Under the pieces are notes generated by a model. It had not been told where the DNA came from. It saw only the letters and a list, made by a program, of their open reading frames with translations, and searched no databases. The position numbers were made by a program, and so were the translations under genes. Positions 4,773-6,109 of a stretch of 6,109 nt of DNA are shown here, one piece after another (positions within the stretch are counted from its first letter, which is position 1; each line of letters starts with the position of its first letter). This DNA is from Bacteroidales bacterium (GTDB lineage Bacteria; Bacteroidota; Bacteroidia; Bacteroidales; VadinHA17), in contig JAFGXK010000158.1 in the NCBI GenBank assembly GCA_016936695.1, forward strand, positions 1 to 6,109, given 5' to 3'.

Positions 4773-5909
4773 TTGAAACTCACTGCCAAAACCCTCTTCG
4801 GCCTCGAAAAGATTCTGTCACTTGAGCTTTCTTCCCTTGGTGCGGTGAACATTCAGGCTGTCAACCGGGCAGTTATGTTCGAAGGCGACCGCTACATGCT
4901 TTATAAAGCCAATTATTGCCTCCGGACAGCCCTTTCGGTCCTGTTTCAGATTGCAGTTTTCAGGATCCGCTCAGCTGATGATCTCTACAGACGATGCCTG
5001 AAAATAGACTGGAGCAGTTATCTTGACAGCAAGACCTCCTTCGCAGTTGTCCCGGTAGTAAATTCTCCTCTTTTCAATCATACAGGATTTGCCGGACTCA
5101 GACTAAAAGATGCCGTGGCCGACTGGTTCCGGGCAAAGACGGGAAACCGACCCTCGGTTGACACTAATAATCCTGATATACTTATAAATCTTCATATCAG
5201 CAATGATCTGGTAACCGTTTCTCTCGACTCTTCCGTTATCCCGCTATACAAGAGAGGGTACAGGAAAGAACAGGGAGCGGCACCGATGAACGAGATCCTG
5301 GCGGCCGGTATCGTTATGAATTCAGGTTGGGATGCACAGATTCCGCTTATTGATCCCATGTGCGGCTCAGGCACAATTCCTGTCGAAGCGGCTCTTTTCG
5401 CATCAAACATTCCTCCTGGGAGATTCAGAAAGAGTTTCGGATTTCAGCTTTGGAGGGATTATGACCAGGAGCTTTTCAAACGGATGAAGGAAGAAACTGA
5501 ATCCCATATCCGGCCCTGCATGGGAATGATTTTCGGAAGTGATATATCTGAGGAAGCTGTGGAAAAGTCACGTGCCAATATTGGTTCGGCCGGGCTTTCA
5601 GAAATGATTACGTTAAGCGTGAATGACCTGCGCGATCTTAAATCCCGGTCCGAAGCAGGTGTGATCATTATGAATCCTCCATACGGACAGAGGATCAGAA
5701 CCGACGACAGTAATGATTTCTACGGCATGATCGGCACCGTTCTTAAACATGGTTTTCCGGGTTATGATGCATGGATTATTTCATCCGACAAGGAGTCCCT
5801 GAAGCATGTGGGACTTAAGCCGTCCGGAAAGACCATCCTGTTCAACGGAGCCCTCGAATGTCTTTTGGTTAATTATAAACTATATCAGGGGTCAAAGAAG
5901 GCCGGATGA
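4773..5909 (+). CDS. THUMP-domain SAM-dependent RNA methyltransferase (RlmL/YpsC type)
   Basis: Encodes a 378-residue class I RNA methyltransferase resembling the N-terminal (RlmL) half of E. coli RlmKL, which makes m2G2445 in 23S rRNA, and B. subtilis YpsC. A short N-terminal domain (about 1-60) is followed by a THUMP RNA-binding domain (about 65-152), the linker LYKRGYRKEQGAAPMNE (158-174) and the Rossmann methyltransferase core. The SAM motif is LIDPMCGSGTIPVEAAL (192-208), the acidic residue of motif II lies in GSDIS (255-259) and the catalytic motif IV is NPPYGQR (301-307). The C-terminus LFNGALECLL is typical. TTG at 4773 is the start: the codon before it is an in-frame TAA, and the next in-frame ATG (M35) would remove conserved N-terminal sequence. 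The gene follows the heptamer array directly, with no Shine-Dalgarno sequence. Methyltransferase class is firm; the exact target base is inferred. Confidence 0.92.
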   Translation: MKLTAKTLFGLEKILSLELSSLGAVNIQAVNRAVMFEGDRYMLYKANYCLRTALSVLFQIAVFRIRSADDLYRRCLKIDWSSYLDSKTSFAVVPVVNSPLFNHTGFAGLRLKDAVADWFRAKTGNRPSVDTNNPDILINLHISNDLVTVSLDSSVIPLYKRGYRKEQGAAPMNEILAAGIVMNSGWDAQIPLIDPMCGSGTIPVEAALFASNIPPGRFRKSFGFQLWRDYDQELFKRMKEETESHIRPCMGMIFGSDISEEAVEKSRANIGSAGLSEMITLSVNDLRDLKSRSEAGVIIMNPPYGQRIRTDDSNDFYGMIGTVLKHGFPGYDAWIISSDKESLKHVGLKPSGKTILFNGALECLLVNYKLYQGSKKAG

Positions 5910-6015
5910 CGCAATCTATTTTAAAAATTGGCGTTTATCAGTTTCGGACGCCGGATACTTAAATAAGTTGATGTAATTATTGGTTTTGCATAAAAAGTAA
6001 TGCTTACATTTTTTA

Positions 6016-6023
6016 TATATTTG
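6016..6023 (+). promoter_or_regulatory. Possible -7 promoter box for a downstream gene
   Basis: TATATTTG matches TAnnTTTG, in an AT-rich stretch. The nearest upstream TTTG (5985-5988) is 27 bases away, longer than the roughly 20 expected, so the -33 element is missing or poor. Transcription would start near 6027, about 35 bases before the ATG at 6062. AT-rich chance matches are likely, so this is tentative. The rest of 5910-6015 shows no gene or strong hairpin. Confidence 0.35.
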
Positions 6024-6061
6024 TTGACGAAGTTTTTGATCCTATTAAAAGCAAAGCTTAG

Positions 6062-6109
6062 ATGAGCTTTAATGTTGAAAGTTATTTTTCTGACTTGTCC
6101 GGCAGGAAT
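6062..6109 (+). CDS. Start of an unidentified gene, cut by the window end
   Basis: An ATG at 6062 opens a frame of 16 codons to the window end (MSFNVESYFSDLSGRN), with an in-frame TAG directly before it. A possible -7 box lies 38 bases upstream. A second ATG at 6072 opens another frame (MLKVIFLTCPAG) that also stays open, so the frame cannot be decided here. A 6-bp inverted repeat (AAAGCT 6053-6058, AGCTTT 6065-6070) places the 6062 ATG in its loop. I do not recognise the product from so few residues. Confidence 0.3.
   Translation, partial: MSFNVESYFSDLSGRN

Noticed and set aside
5930..5952. Hairpin terminator after the methyltransferase (GGCGT ... ACGCC)
   Set aside because: The stem is only 5 bp with a 13-base loop and no T-run follows.
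6024..6052. Sigma-70-like -35 TTGACG
   Set aside because: No good -10 hexamer follows at 17 bases, and this group uses a different promoter consensus.

Overview
The window looks like chromosomal DNA from a member of the Bacteroidota, probably an environmental Bacteroidales-type lineage. This rests on three things: a TAnnTTTG-type -7 promoter box just upstream of guaA, no convincing Shine-Dalgarno sequence before any gene, and proteins that read like Bacteroidota housekeeping orthologues. The lineage call is an inference from reading, not from a search.

Layout: four complete genes lie on the + strand. They are ribonuclease Z (rnz, 20-958), GMP synthase (guaA, 1022-2551), an exported S41-family C-terminal processing protease (2957-4543) and a THUMP-domain SAM-dependent RNA methyltransferase of the RlmL/YpsC type (4773-5909). 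A possible fifth gene starts at 6062 and runs off the end. The four complete genes are intact and keep their expected catalytic residues. They do not form one obvious pathway: tRNA 3' processing, purine synthesis, envelope proteolysis and rRNA methylation. rnz and guaA are separated by 63 bases that carry a good guaA promoter.

The unusual part is the two long intergenic gaps, 2552-2956 and 4544-4772. Both are built largely from short tandem repeats in blocks. The first gap holds a purine tract, an in-phase octamer array that changes motif midway without losing register (2603-2698), a unique AT-rich stretch, a short TATGTAT heptamer array, a second octamer array, four ACTCCGTG copies at 10-12 base spacing and an AACCAGC heptamer array that ends at the protease ATG. 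The second gap opens with a hairpin right after the protease stop codon. It then holds three octamers, four CGCAGA copies at 10-14 base spacing and fifteen in-phase heptamers, all beginning AAC (4663-4767), which end five bases before the TTG start of the methyltransferase. Both gaps share the order octamers, then roughly helically spaced motifs, then AACCAGC heptamers, then start codon. This modular repeat architecture is the best candidate for something undescribed, although similar short tandem repeats are, from memory, common in environmental Bacteroidota and may be neutral.

The last 200 bases (5910-6109) are AT-rich and hold a possible -7 box and the start of an unidentified open frame. 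No tRNA, rRNA, CRISPR array, insertion sequence or phage gene was seen.
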